Under the pieces are notes generated by a model. It saw only the letters and a list, made by a program, of their open reading frames with translations. It was not told the DNA's origin and ran no database searches. 45,180 bases of DNA from Mucilaginibacter sp. (GTDB taxonomy: Bacteria > Bacteroidota > Bacteroidia > Sphingobacteriales > Sphingobacteriaceae): contig JANXTT010000036.1 in NCBI GenBank assembly GCA_025352225.1, positions 1 through 45,180 of the forward strand. The letters are read 5' to 3'. Positions 8,850-17,173 of this stretch are shown here, piece by piece. Position numbers and translations under genes: made by a program. The stretch's first letter is position 1, and every line of letters begins with the position of its first letter.

Positions 8850-10577
8850 ATGAGTAAAGCAAAAAATATAGATACAACAGAATCAAAACCTATAGCAATA
8901 CCCAAAACATATACCGGTATTTCGGGATTTGACCAGATAACAGGCGGAGGAGTTCCTACCGGCCGGCCCACTTTAATTTGCGGCGAAGCAGGCTGTGGAA
9001 AAACATTGTTTTCTCTTGAATTTATTATCAGAGGAGCCATGGAATTTAATGAACCCGGCGTATTTATCGCTTTTGAAGAAAAAACAGACGAGCTGGAAAT
9101 GAATGTTGCCTCCTTAGGTTTTGATTTAAAGAAGCTGCAAATCGACAAAAAAGTAAGGCTCGATCATATACATATTGACAGAAGTGAGATTGAAGAAACC
9201 GGGGAGTATGACCTGGATGGCTTATTTATAAGGCTGGGCTATGCCATTGACAGCATTGGAGCCAAAAGGATTGTATTGGACACGCTAGAAAATTTATTTT
9301 TAGGATTAGATAACCAGGCAGTAGTACGCGCTGAGCTCCGCAGGTTATTTGCATGGCTAAAAAACAAGGGTATTACTGCCATTATTACTGGTGAAAAAGG
9401 CGATGGTAATTATACCCGGCAGGGACTTGAAGAATATGTTTCGGATTGTGTAATATTACTTGACCACCGGGTTATTAATCAAATTTCTACACGGAGGCTT
9501 AGAGTTGTTAAATACCGGGGTACAGTGCATGGCACAAACGAATATCCTTTTTTAATCGACGAAGATGGAATTTCTGTATTGCCTGTTACTTCGTTAAAGC
9601 TTGAAAAGGAAATATCCTCAGAAAGAGTGTCATCGGGCATACCTTCACTTGATGAGATGCTGGGATCGAAAGGTTTTTTTAAAGGCAGCAGTATATTGGT
9701 ATCAGGTACGGCAGGTACGGGTAAAACAAGTATATCTGCTTTTTTTGCCGATGCCACATGCCGCCGCGGGGAACGCTGCATTTACTTCGCCTTTGAAGAA
9801 TCGCCAAAGCAAATCATCAGAAACATGCAATCTATCAATATCAACCTTCAAAAGCATGTAGATAATGGCCTCCTTCAATTTAGTGCATCACGCCCTACAT
9901 TACACGGACTGGAAATGCACCTGGTTGTTATCTATAAAATGATAAAAAAATTTAAACCGAGTGTGGTTATCCTCGATCCAATAACAAACCTGGTTACCGT
10001 AGGGTCGGTTAGCGAAGTAAAATCTATGCTGATCAGGTTGATTGACTTTTTACAGGAAGAACAGGTCACGGTAATGTTTACGGCTCTAACGTTAAATAGC
10101 ATTATAAACGAACAAACTGACGAAGGCGTATCATCATTAGTGGATGCATGGTTGCTTGTGCGCGATATTGAATTTAACGGCGAACGAAACCGTGGTTTGT
10201 ATATCATGAAATCTCGAGGCATGAAACATTCAAACCAGGTTAGGGAATTTGTTATCAGTAATGATGGCATAGACCTTGTTGATGTTTATTTAGGTAAAGA
10301 GGGTGTACTTACAGGGTCGGCCCGGGTTGCTGAGGTGTTGAAAGAGCATACCAGTAATGCGTTACGCAATAACGCACTCAATAGAAAAGACCGTGAAATT
10401 AACAGGAAGCGACAAATACTGGAAGCTCAAATAGCTAATTTGAAATCGGAGTTTGAATCGGTAGAAGAAGAACTAAACAAAATATATATTGAAGAAGAAC
10501 TTAAAAATGAGGTGCTGGAAAAAACCCGTAAAGAGGTAACCGAATTAAGACGTGATAAGGTACACCCTCAACATTAA
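8850..10577 (+). CDS. kaiC: KaiC-like double-domain ATPase/autokinase with coiled-coil tail
   Basis: RecA-like tandem ATPase of the circadian clock protein family, expected to form a double-ring hexamer. CI domain: Walker A GEAGCGKT at 45-52, catalytic Glu pair E76-E77. CII domain: Walker A GTAGTGKT at 286-293, Glu pair E316-E317 in FEES. By hand alignment with S. elongatus KaiC, T423, S428 and S429 sit at the places of T426, S431 and T432 (TDEGVSS against TDSHIST), so the autophosphorylation pair is kept as Ser-Ser. Residues about 505-570 are a charged, heptad-like coiled coil, longer than the cyanobacterial tail and like that of the Rhodobacter sphaeroides KaiC group. First gene of a tight operon with two kaiB genes and a histidine kinase. 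No kaiA was seen. Confidence 0.93.
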   Translation: MSKAKNIDTTESKPIAIPKTYTGISGFDQITGGGVPTGRPTLICGEAGCGKTLFSLEFIIRGAMEFNEPGVFIAFEEKTDELEMNVASLGFDLKKLQIDKKVRLDHIHIDRSEIEETGEYDLDGLFIRLGYAIDSIGAKRIVLDTLENLFLGLDNQAVVRAELRRLFAWLKNKGITAIITGEKGDGNYTRQGLEEYVSDCVILLDHRVINQISTRRLRVVKYRGTVHGTNEYPFLIDEDGISVLPVTSLKLEKEISSERVSSGIPSLDEMLGSKGFFKGSSILVSGTAGTGKTSISAFFADATCRRGERCIYFAFEESPKQIIRNMQSININLQKHVDNGLLQFSASRPTLHGLEMHLVVIYKMIKKFKPSVVILDPITNLVTVGSVSEVKSMLIRLIDFLQEEQVTVMFTALTLNSIINEQTDEGVSSLVDAWLLVRDIEFNGERNRGLYIMKSRGMKHSNQVREFVISNDGIDLVDVYLGKEGVLTGSARVAEVLKEHTSNALRNNALNRKDREINRKRQILEAQIANLKSEFESVEEELNKIYIEEELKNEVLEKTRKEVTELRRDKVHPQH

Positions 10578-10588
10578 AAAGTAATTAA

Positions 10589-10885
10589 ATGATTGAACAA
10601 GAAAATGACACTTGGGAACTGAGGTTATATATTGCCGGTAAAACTGCAAAATCTATTACTGCGCTTCAAAATCTTAAAAAATATTGTGAGGAGCATTTGA
10701 AAGGTCAATACAAAATTGAAGTTATTGATTTGCTAATAAATCCGCAATTGGCCGAAGGCGACCAGATATTAGCTATACCTACATTGGTTAGAAAATTTCC
10801 GGAGCCGATACGCAAAATTATTGGCGACCTCTCAAACGAGGAAAAAGTATTAGTTGGTTTAAATATCAGGCCTGCATATTCATAA
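10589..10885 (+). CDS. kaiB: KaiB-like protein 1
   Basis: Thioredoxin-like KaiB protein of 98 residues, 11 bases after kaiC. It follows cyanobacterial KaiB closely: LRLYIAGKT at 11-19, [16 protein letters not shown] at 51-66 (S. elongatus NPQLAEEDKILATPTL) and [15 protein letters not shown] at 77-91. These contain the buried cis-proline region and the KaiC-facing helix. Gly90 and Asn92 occupy the fold-switch positions Gly89 and Asp91 of S. elongatus KaiB. It lacks the acidic C-terminal tail of the cyanobacterial protein. It is expected to bind the KaiC CI ring. This is the more canonical of the two KaiB paralogues here. Confidence 0.92.
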   Translation: MIEQENDTWELRLYIAGKTAKSITALQNLKKYCEEHLKGQYKIEVIDLLINPQLAEGDQILAIPTLVRKFPEPIRKIIGDLSNEEKVLVGLNIRPAYS

Positions 10886-10887
10886 AT

Positions 10888-11208
10888 ATGGATCAAAAGC
10901 AATTGCCCGATGGCATAAATGCCGAACAGGATAAGCCTGTTTATGTATTGCGTTTGTTTATAACTGGTGCCTCACCATATTCGGTAAGGGCCGTTACAAA
11001 TACAAAAAAAATGTGCGAGCAATATCTAAATGGGCACTATGAACTCGAAATTGTAGATATTTATCAACAGCCTTTATTTGCCGAGCGTGAGCAGATTATT
11101 GCAATCCCGTTGCTGATACGCAAGTTCCCCTTGCCAGAACGCAGGCTTATTGGTGATATGAGTGATACACAAAAATTATTAAAAGGACTTGAAATTACAG
11201 TGAGATAA
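10888..11208 (+). CDS. kaiB: KaiB-like protein 2 (divergent paralogue)
   Basis: Second KaiB-family protein, 106 residues, starting 2 bases after the first kaiB. Core signatures remain: LRLFITGASPYSVRAV at 21-36, IIAIPLLIRKFPLP at 70-83, and RRLIGDMSDTQKLLKGL at 85-101. Differences from paralogue 1 are a 16-residue N-terminal extension, QQPLFAERE in place of NPQLAEGD, and Leu instead of Thr after the conserved proline. Gly100 and Glu102 match the fold-switch Gly89/Asp91 positions. Sequence divergence suggests a different partner (KaiC or the downstream kinase) or a different switching equilibrium. It lies 6 bases before the histidine kinase gene. Confidence 0.9.
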   Translation: MDQKQLPDGINAEQDKPVYVLRLFITGASPYSVRAVTNTKKMCEQYLNGHYELEIVDIYQQPLFAEREQIIAIPLLIRKFPLPERRLIGDMSDTQKLLKGLEITVR

Positions 11209-11214
11209 AAACAC

Positions 11215-12873
11215 ATGAACCCGGTAAAGTCATACGATGAATTACTGCGCGAAATCCAGGAATTACAATTTCAGCTGGAAGAAGCCAACGAAACAATTAA
11301 TGCCATCCGTACAGGGCAGGTGGATGCGCTGATTGTTAAAGACGGCGGAGGGCATCAACTTTATACTTTAAAAAGTGCTGATCAAACTTATCGTGTTTTT
11401 ATAGAGCAAATGGCCGAAGGTGCCGTAACATTAAACGAGGATGGAATAATCCTCTATAGCAACTCGCGCTTCGCATTAATGATGCATTTGCCTTTGGAAA
11501 AGGTAATAGGTTTAACACTGGAGTATTTTGTTCATGATGTATCAAAAGATGATTTTCATGCCTTAATTAATGCAGGGTGGATGGCTGATTATAAAGATGA
11601 ATTAATACTCAATAATGCCGACAGGCAATCAAAGCCTTATTTATTATCATGCAGCACTCTGGAGCTTGACGAGGGTACGGCGCTCAGTATTATTCTTACG
11701 GACCTCTCTGCACAAAAAGAAAACCAGTATCAGCTAAAGTTAAAAAATGATCTTTTAGAAGATGCCCGAAACCATACCGAAAAGCTCAATAACCAGTTGG
11801 AGCTAACTGTAAGAGAACGTACAAAAGAATTGTATGCAAGCAGAGAGCACTTTAAGTTTTTGGCTAACAATATCCCACAGATGGCATGGACAAATTTACC
11901 TAACGGGGCCGTTAATTTTTATAACCAACAATGGTACAGATATACAGGATTACCCTTTGAGGAAACAAAAGATTGGGGATGGCAAGCCATTGTACATCCG
12001 GACGACCTTGATGAAACTACTCAAAAATACATCACCTCCTTAAAAACAGGGGTAATATTTGAAGTTGAGAATAGATATAAGCGAAACGATGGCGTTTACC
12101 GCTGGCATTTAAACCGGGGTATTGCTTTAAGAAACGAAGCCGGAGAAATTACTTTATGGGTTGGAACGGCTACTGATATAGAAGATCAGAAAAGAGCAAT
12201 GGAAAAAAAGGATGAATTTATTGGCATAGCCAGCCACGAATTAAAAACTCCATTAACCAGTTTAAAAGGCTATCTGCAAATTATTGGCTCGTACAAAAAA
12301 GAACCGTTACCCGTTGCTGTTAAACCATACATAAATAAGGCCAACGAAGCTGTAAACAAATTACATTATTTGGTTAATGATCTTTTAGATGTAAGTAAAA
12401 TAAATGCCGGCCGGCTTGAATACCGTATGTCGGGTTTAAACATATCTGATATGATTGCCTCGTGTATTGAAAGCGCGAACCATATTTATCCATTGCACAA
12501 TTTTACCAGCCATATTGAACCCCATCTGCTTGTAAATGGCAATGCCGAAAGGCTGGAGCAGGTATTGATGAATTTTATAAGTAACGCCGTTAAATATTCG
12601 CGCGAAAATAAAGGTATTGTAATAAGTGTTTCTAAAAAAGGCCCTAATGTACGCACCGCTGTTACCGATTTTGGCATAGGGCTTTCTGATACACAAAAGG
12701 AAAAAATATTTGAAAGATTTTACCGGGTTGAGGATAAAAAGTTTTTATCCAGCGGGCTCGGTATGGGTTTATATATCTGTTCGGAGATTATCAAAGCACA
12801 TAATGGTGATATAGGTGTGGAAAGCGATTTTGGTAAAGGCTCCACTTTTTATTTCGACCTGCCTTTATTGTAA
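11215..12873 (+). CDS. PAS-domain sensor histidine kinase of the kai operon
   Basis: Soluble histidine kinase with no membrane segment. An N-terminal coiled coil at about 5-30 runs into INAIRTGQVDALIV, a segment I recall from PAS kinases near kaiC genes. PAS 1 spans about 57-165, a second coiled coil 170-212, and PAS 2 (PAS_3 type, with HPDD and YRWHLNRG) 213-330. The HisKA domain holds the phospho-acceptor His341 in SHELKTPL. The HATPase domain has Asn457 (N-box), DFGIGL at 485-490 and GLGMGL at 514-519. It lacks the KaiB-like sensor domain of SasA, so any input from KaiC/KaiB would come through the PAS domains or the coiled coils. No response regulator is adjacent. It is probably the output kinase of the Kai module, by context only. 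Confidence 0.9.
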   Translation: MNPVKSYDELLREIQELQFQLEEANETINAIRTGQVDALIVKDGGGHQLYTLKSADQTYRVFIEQMAEGAVTLNEDGIILYSNSRFALMMHLPLEKVIGLTLEYFVHDVSKDDFHALINAGWMADYKDELILNNADRQSKPYLLSCSTLELDEGTALSIILTDLSAQKENQYQLKLKNDLLEDARNHTEKLNNQLELTVRERTKELYASREHFKFLANNIPQMAWTNLPNGAVNFYNQQWYRYTGLPFEETKDWGWQAIVHPDDLDETTQKYITSLKTGVIFEVENRYKRNDGVYRWHLNRGIALRNEAGEITLWVGTATDIEDQKRAMEKKDEFIGIASHELKTPLTSLKGYLQIIGSYKKEPLPVAVKPYINKANEAVNKLHYLVNDLLDVSKINAGRLEYRMSGLNISDMIASCIESANHIYPLHNFTSHIEPHLLVNGNAERLEQVLMNFISNAVKYSRENKGIVISVSKKGPNVRTAVTDFGIGLSDTQKEKIFERFYRVEDKKFLSSGLGMGLYICSEIIKAHNGDIGVESDFGKGSTFYFDLPLL

Positions 12874-12926
12874 CATTTGCACTACATATTATATTAAGTG
12901 TAGTATTAACAATTAACAGTGTTACA
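12869..12926 (+). repeat. Nested inverted repeats after the kai operon
   Basis: An outer pair TGTAACA (12869-12875, overlapping the kinase stop) and TGTTACA (12920-12926) encloses an inner pair ACTACA (12881-12886) and TGTAGT (12899-12904). The pairs are exact but AT-rich with long loops. They could form a weak attenuating structure or mark an operator for the downstream arabinofuranosidase gene. There is no U-run, so an intrinsic terminator is unlikely. Confidence 0.25.
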
Positions 12927-12934
12927 TTTATATT

Positions 12935-14941
12935 ATGATGCCTAAATTTCCTTATACTTTAGCTGCCCTATGTATGCTGGTAGCAAGTGCCACAACTAGT
13001 TATGGTCAAACAACAACAGCTGTTAGTGCAACTAATACCCCTATCGTTTTAAAAATTGATGCAAATAAAATTGTGGCCCATGTGAGCCCCACCTTGTATG
13101 GGCTGATGACGGAGGAGATCAATCACTCGTACGATGGCGGCCTTTATGCCGAACTTATACAAAACCGGATATTTAAAGACGATGACAAACAACCTGTGCA
13201 TTGGAGTTTGATCCAGAGAACCGAAGACTCGGGATCAATCACTTTGGATGATAGCCAGCCTATCAATGATTCTTTAACCGTGTGTTTAAAACTAAAGGCA
13301 GATAACGCATCAGTAAATAACCCGGTTGGAATAGCTAACGATGGTTATTGGGGAATACCAGTCAAACCAAAAACTACTTATCAAGCATCTTTTTATATAA
13401 AATCCAAAAGCGATTACGATGCCCCTATAATAGTGAGGCTGAAAAGTAACGACGGTAAAATACTTGCTCAGGCGCAGGTTACGCACATCAGCAAAAGCTG
13501 GAAGAAATACGCTGTTAGTTTAACTACAGATGCCGGTATTATTCCGTCCGCGAATAACAAACTCACTATTTTGATACAAAAGCCGGGCACGTTTTGGTTC
13601 AACCTGGTATCGCTTTTTCCACCAACTTATAATAACAGGCCAAATGGCAACCGCATAGATATTATGCAAAAAATGGCCGACCTGCACCCTACATTTTTAC
13701 GTTGCCCGGGCGGCAACTATGTAGAGGGTAATAGTATGGCCACTTTTTATAATTGGAAGAAAACCATTCATGATATATCCCTGCGGCCCGGCCATCCGGG
13801 CACATGGAAGTACCGCTCATCAGATGGTTTAGGCATTTTAGAATTTATGGAGTGGTGCGAGGACCTACATATACAGCCTGTACTTGCCGTATTTGCAGGG
13901 TACGCCTTAAATAAAGAGCATGTAGTAGCAGGGCCTGGTTTAGATCGGTATGTTAATGATGCTTTGGATGAAATTGAATATATAACCGGCGATGCCAAAA
14001 CAACCTGGGGCGCGCAACGCGTTGCCGATGGCCATCCTAAACCTTTCCAACTAACTTATGTAGAGATTGGAAACGAAGATTTTTTTGACAAATCAGGGAG
14101 TTATGATGGCCGGTATGCACAGTTTCACGATGCTATAAAAGCTAAATATCCTAAACTTCAACTCATCGCTACAACCAAGGTATCAAGCCGTATCCCAGAT
14201 GTTTTGGACGAACATTTTTACCGGAAACCACAAGACTTTGAGAAAGATACACATCACTATGATAATTATAGCCGTAGCGGGCCAAAAGTATTTGTTGGTG
14301 AGTGGGCCGCCCGCATTACCGATAAAGTTCCAACCCCCGATATGAACTGTGCACTTGGCGATGCCGCCTGGATGACCGGTATGGAGCGTAATACAGACCT
14401 CATCGTGATGGCATCATATGCTCCCATGTTTGTAAATATTAACCCTGGGGCCATGCAATGGCGAATTAACATGATCGGTTATGATGCATTAACCAGTTAC
14501 GGATCGCCATCGTATTATGCACAGCAAATGTTCTATCAAAACCTTGGTGATGTAGTTGTAGGGGCTCAGTTAGATGGCAACCCTGATATACCTTATCCTG
14601 CACCTGCGCCCAAACCGGGTACTGATCCGCCTGCTACCCCACCTGTAATGCCTGCTTTAAGTTATGTGATCACTAAAGACAGTAAAACAGGCCTACTATA
14701 TTTAAAAATGGTGAATATAACAGGGAGTACACAAAACATTCTGATTAAACTTAAAGGTGTTGCACTTGCAACAACGCATGGCACTGTTATAACCTTAGCG
14801 GCTTCAAAGCCAGATGATACCAATACCATAACCGACCCCTTAAAAATAGCTCCTGCAACTACAAAAATAGCACTAGCCGCTGAGTTTAATTATAAGTTTG
14901 CGCCATACGCTATAACCGTGATACAAATACCAACTAAATAA
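12935..14941 (+). CDS. Secreted GH51-type alpha-L-arabinofuranosidase
   Basis: Exported glycosidase expected to release terminal arabinofuranose from arabinan, arabinoxylan or pectin side chains. The signal peptide covers residues 1-25 (ending SYGQ). A CBM4/9-like beta-sandwich lies at about 90-230. The (beta/alpha)8 domain at 240-540 carries the acid/base Glu381 in EIGNED and the probable nucleophile Glu456 in FVGEWA, as in GH51. RCPGGNYVEG at 256-265 is a further family motif. A Pro-rich linker at about 565-590 leads to a C-terminal beta domain. The start could equally be the second Met. It lies 61 bases after the kai-operon kinase on the same strand, so read-through is possible, but function links it to the glycosidases further along. 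Confidence 0.9.
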   Translation: MMPKFPYTLAALCMLVASATTSYGQTTTAVSATNTPIVLKIDANKIVAHVSPTLYGLMTEEINHSYDGGLYAELIQNRIFKDDDKQPVHWSLIQRTEDSGSITLDDSQPINDSLTVCLKLKADNASVNNPVGIANDGYWGIPVKPKTTYQASFYIKSKSDYDAPIIVRLKSNDGKILAQAQVTHISKSWKKYAVSLTTDAGIIPSANNKLTILIQKPGTFWFNLVSLFPPTYNNRPNGNRIDIMQKMADLHPTFLRCPGGNYVEGNSMATFYNWKKTIHDISLRPGHPGTWKYRSSDGLGILEFMEWCEDLHIQPVLAVFAGYALNKEHVVAGPGLDRYVNDALDEIEYITGDAKTTWGAQRVADGHPKPFQLTYVEIGNEDFFDKSGSYDGRYAQFHDAIKAKYPKLQLIATTKVSSRIPDVLDEHFYRKPQDFEKDTHHYDNYSRSGPKVFVGEWAARITDKVPTPDMNCALGDAAWMTGMERNTDLIVMASYAPMFVNINPGAMQWRINMIGYDALTSYGSPSYYAQQMFYQNLGDVVVGAQLDGNPDIPYPAPAPKPGTDPPATPPVMPALSYVITKDSKTGLLYLKMVNITGSTQNILIKLKGVALATTHGTVITLAASKPDDTNTITDPLKIAPATTKIALAAEFNYKFAPYAITVIQIPTK

Positions 14942-14970
14942 AAAAGCTTATTAAAGGCAAGCGGTATTTA

Positions 14971-14988
14971 TATTTTATTAATAAAATA
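14971..14988. terminator. 18-bp AT-only palindrome after the arabinofuranosidase gene
   Basis: TATTTTATT followed directly by AATAAAATA is a perfect palindrome 30 bases after the stop codon. It has no G/C stem and no separate U-run, so at most it is a weak transcription stop or a binding site. Confidence 0.2.
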
Positions 14989-15063
14989 AATTTTAAAGAA
15001 ATTAAATAAAAAACGTATTAACTTTTTTTCTGTGAAATTCGTACAAGATGTAAATTGTGACGA

Positions 15064-15513
15064 ATGAAAAGATTATTTTACGCCCTGACTATTGTTACTA
15101 TCGCGATATTACAAAGTTGCCACGCAGGGCACGGTGAGTTTAAGATTTATCCGCTTAGCCCATTCACAGATAGTGTTACGTTTTCAAAAGATGAAGATGT
15201 AAGTAAAGATCTGCGCTCGGGGATCAAAATTAAATATTATGTTATTGATGAAGAAATGGATCGGAATGATAGATACAGATTGCGGTTACAGGCCTATATT
15301 GAAACACGATTAAAAGAGGAAATCACAAAAAGCAGGGCAATTTATTTTACCTTTTATAAAGGTTCTTTCGCTTTTAATAAAAACTCCACCTTAACCAAAC
15401 CAGATTTATTAAGCAAACATGCCGACGATAAGTTTGCCGAGTTTGAATACATTAATGGTAAGTTATACAACTACGATCTTTATAAAAATGGCACCTATTT
15501 TACTTCTCGCTAG
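15064..15513 (+). CDS. Small lipoprotein of unknown function
   Basis: A 149-residue lipoprotein. The signal peptide has the lipobox LQSC (Cys19), followed by a short His/Gly stretch. The mature part is charged, with alternating beta and helical stretches: about 50-65 looks like a beta strand (KIKYYVID) and 70-95 a helix rich in Arg/Glu. The second half has many aromatic residues (YFTFYKG, FEYINGKLYNYDLY). I do not recognise a family. It stands alone between the arabinofuranosidase and mqnC genes, over 100 bases from each. Confidence 0.7.
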   Translation: MKRLFYALTIVTIAILQSCHAGHGEFKIYPLSPFTDSVTFSKDEDVSKDLRSGIKIKYYVIDEEMDRNDRYRLRLQAYIETRLKEEITKSRAIYFTFYKGSFAFNKNSTLTKPDLLSKHADDKFAEFEYINGKLYNYDLYKNGTYFTSR

Positions 15514-15709
15514 CGGTATATTTTTATTTATTTTCAAAGAACTCCAGTCCTAATACTTCGCAGTACAAAACGGGTATACAAATATCGATCACCGTAAGGT
15601 AATAGTAGTCTCACTATATTGAGATCAGTATATGTGATAATAAATCAACAACCTTTAACCAGCTTAAACATTTGACTTTCGGCTTATAACTTTTAACTTT
15701 CGCAATACG

Positions 15710-15717
15710 TATCTTTG
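15710..15717 (+). promoter_or_regulatory. TATCTTTG -7 box directly before mqnC
   Basis: TATCTTTG matches the Bacteroidota -7 consensus TAnnTTTG and ends 7 bases before the ATG at 15725. If used, transcription would start within a few bases of the start codon, giving a leaderless or nearly leaderless mRNA. No TTG lies at 17-23 bases upstream, so the -33 element is weak or missing. Confidence 0.45.
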
Positions 15718-15724
15718 TACAATC

Positions 15725-16849
15725 ATGAATACAGCCGATCTGTTACAGCGCGCATTGCAGTTTGAGTTTTTAACTAAGGAAGAGGGTTTGTTTTTATACC
15801 AGCATGCAAAAACCCCCGAGTTGATGTATGTGGCCAACGAACTCAGAAAAATACAGGTACCCCACGGTAAAGTTACCTGGCAGATAGATCGTAACGTTAA
15901 CACTACTAACGTTTGTATTGCGAATTGCAAGTTTTGCAATTTTTTCCGCAGGCCAGGCCATGAGGATAGCTATATTACTGATATTGAAACGTATAAACAA
16001 AAAATTGAAGAAACTTTCCGCTATGGCGGAGATCAGTTATTGCTACAGGGAGGCCATCATCCCGACCTGGGCTTAAAATTTTATACCGATCTGTTTAAAC
16101 AGTTAAAAGATCTGTACCCTACTTTAAAATTGCACTCGTTAGGTCCGCCAGAGATTGCGCACGTGGCCAAGCTTGAACAAATGAGCCATTATGATGTGTT
16201 AAAAGCCATGAAAGAATCTGGCCTCGACTCCTTGCCCGGTGCCGGTGCCGAAATATTGAACGACCGTGTGCGCAGGTTGATATCAAAAGGTAAGTGTGGT
16301 GGTAAAGAATGGCTGGATGTAATGCGTGCTGCCCATCAATTAAACTTACCATCATCAGCTACTATGATGTTTGGCCATGTAGAAACCCTGGATGAACGCT
16401 TTGAACACCTGGTATGGATCCGCGAGGTACAAGCAGAAAAACCAGAAGGGAATTATGGCTTTGTCGCTTTTATTCCCTGGCCTTTTCAGGACGATGGCAC
16501 GCTGCTAAAAAAAGTACGCGGCATCACCAACAACGTAACCGGCGACGAATATATACGCATGATAGCATTGAGCCGCATTATGCTCCCTAATATCAAAAAT
16601 ATCCAGGCATCATGGCTAACCGTGGGCAAACAGGTGGCGCAACTATGCCTGCATGCCGGAGCTAACGATTTTGGCTCTATCATGATAGAAGAAAATGTAG
16701 TATCTGCCGCCGGCGCACCACATCGGTTTACCGCAAAAGGCATTCAGGATTCTATCCGCGAAGCCGGGTTTGAACCCCAAATGCGTAACCAAAAATATGA
16801 GTGGCGAGAGGTGCCATCCCAAATTGAAGAACAGGTGATCAACTATTAA
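15725..16849 (+). CDS. mqnC: Cyclic dehypoxanthinyl futalosine synthase (radical SAM)
   Basis: Radical SAM enzyme of the futalosine menaquinone pathway, cyclising dehypoxanthinyl futalosine. The [4Fe-4S] motif is C-x3-C-x2-C in NVCIANCKFCNF (residues about 62-73). LLQGGHHPDLGL, LPGAGAEIL, TATMMFGHVETL-like SATMMFGHVET, and AFIPWPFQ followed by ANDFGSIMIEENVVSAAG are MqnC signatures. The related MqnE has a different AFIP segment and a distinct iron-sulfur neighbourhood. At 374 residues it has the usual length. It stands as a single gene with its own promoter-like box and a possible terminator at 16886-16908. It implies menaquinone made via futalosine, as in many Bacteroidota; the other mqn genes are not in the window. 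Confidence 0.93.
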   Translation: MNTADLLQRALQFEFLTKEEGLFLYQHAKTPELMYVANELRKIQVPHGKVTWQIDRNVNTTNVCIANCKFCNFFRRPGHEDSYITDIETYKQKIEETFRYGGDQLLLQGGHHPDLGLKFYTDLFKQLKDLYPTLKLHSLGPPEIAHVAKLEQMSHYDVLKAMKESGLDSLPGAGAEILNDRVRRLISKGKCGGKEWLDVMRAAHQLNLPSSATMMFGHVETLDERFEHLVWIREVQAEKPEGNYGFVAFIPWPFQDDGTLLKKVRGITNNVTGDEYIRMIALSRIMLPNIKNIQASWLTVGKQVAQLCLHAGANDFGSIMIEENVVSAAGAPHRFTAKGIQDSIREAGFEPQMRNQKYEWREVPSQIEEQVINY

Positions 16850-17173
16850 AAAAAACAGCCTAATCCAGAATAGCTTTTTACAACCCTTTATTTTATTAAA
16901 GTTTTTTTGCTGATCAAAGGCAGAACCTTGTGCATTCTTAGCTTCAGTAACAACGGCCTACATTCCAAAAACTCAGGGGTAACATCATAATTGCGCTATC
17001 CAATGTAATGCTGGCTGTTTTAATTTCCGTCAATAATTGGCCTTAGCAGCAGTTTGTTTTTGTGAATTAAAAGCGTAGGCAGCATGTAGTTGCTTCAATA
17101 ATTTGCCTTAATTTTCTTATTATTGTTTTATGCCAAGCGGTATGTACATATCGCTATTAACCCAAATTTACCG
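16850..17173. other. Intergenic region between mqnC and the GH35 gene
   Basis: About 320 bases with a terminator-like hairpin at 16886-16908. The remainder should hold the promoter of the GH35 gene, but no exact TAnnTTTG box was found. An in-frame ATG at 17123 would extend the GH35 protein by 17 residues. It is judged non-coding, because the Tat signal peptide starts properly at 17174. Confidence 0.4.
16886..16908 (+). terminator. Probable intrinsic terminator of mqnC
   Basis: CTTTA (16886-16890), a six-base loop and TAAAG (16897-16901) form a short stem followed at once by seven T residues (16902-16908). The stem is weak (one G-C pair), but the U-run and the place 36 bases after the stop codon fit a terminator. 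Confidence 0.4.

Noticed and set aside
9932..10270. Minus-strand open frames within kaiC (also 9479-9781)
   Set aside because: They are mirror images of the CII domain coding sequence without start context or motifs.
15609..15624. TCTCA/TGAGA hairpin between the lipoprotein and mqnC genes as a terminator
   Set aside because: The stem has only 5 pairs and no U-run follows.
15725..16849. Assignment of the radical SAM enzyme as MqnE
   Set aside because: The AFIPWPFQ and ANDFGSIMIEENVV motifs and the Cys-motif context fit MqnC better.
17123..17173. N-terminal extension of the GH35 protein from the ATG at 17123
   Set aside because: It would place 17 extra residues before the Tat signal; signal peptides of this type begin a few residues before the twin arginines, as from 17174.
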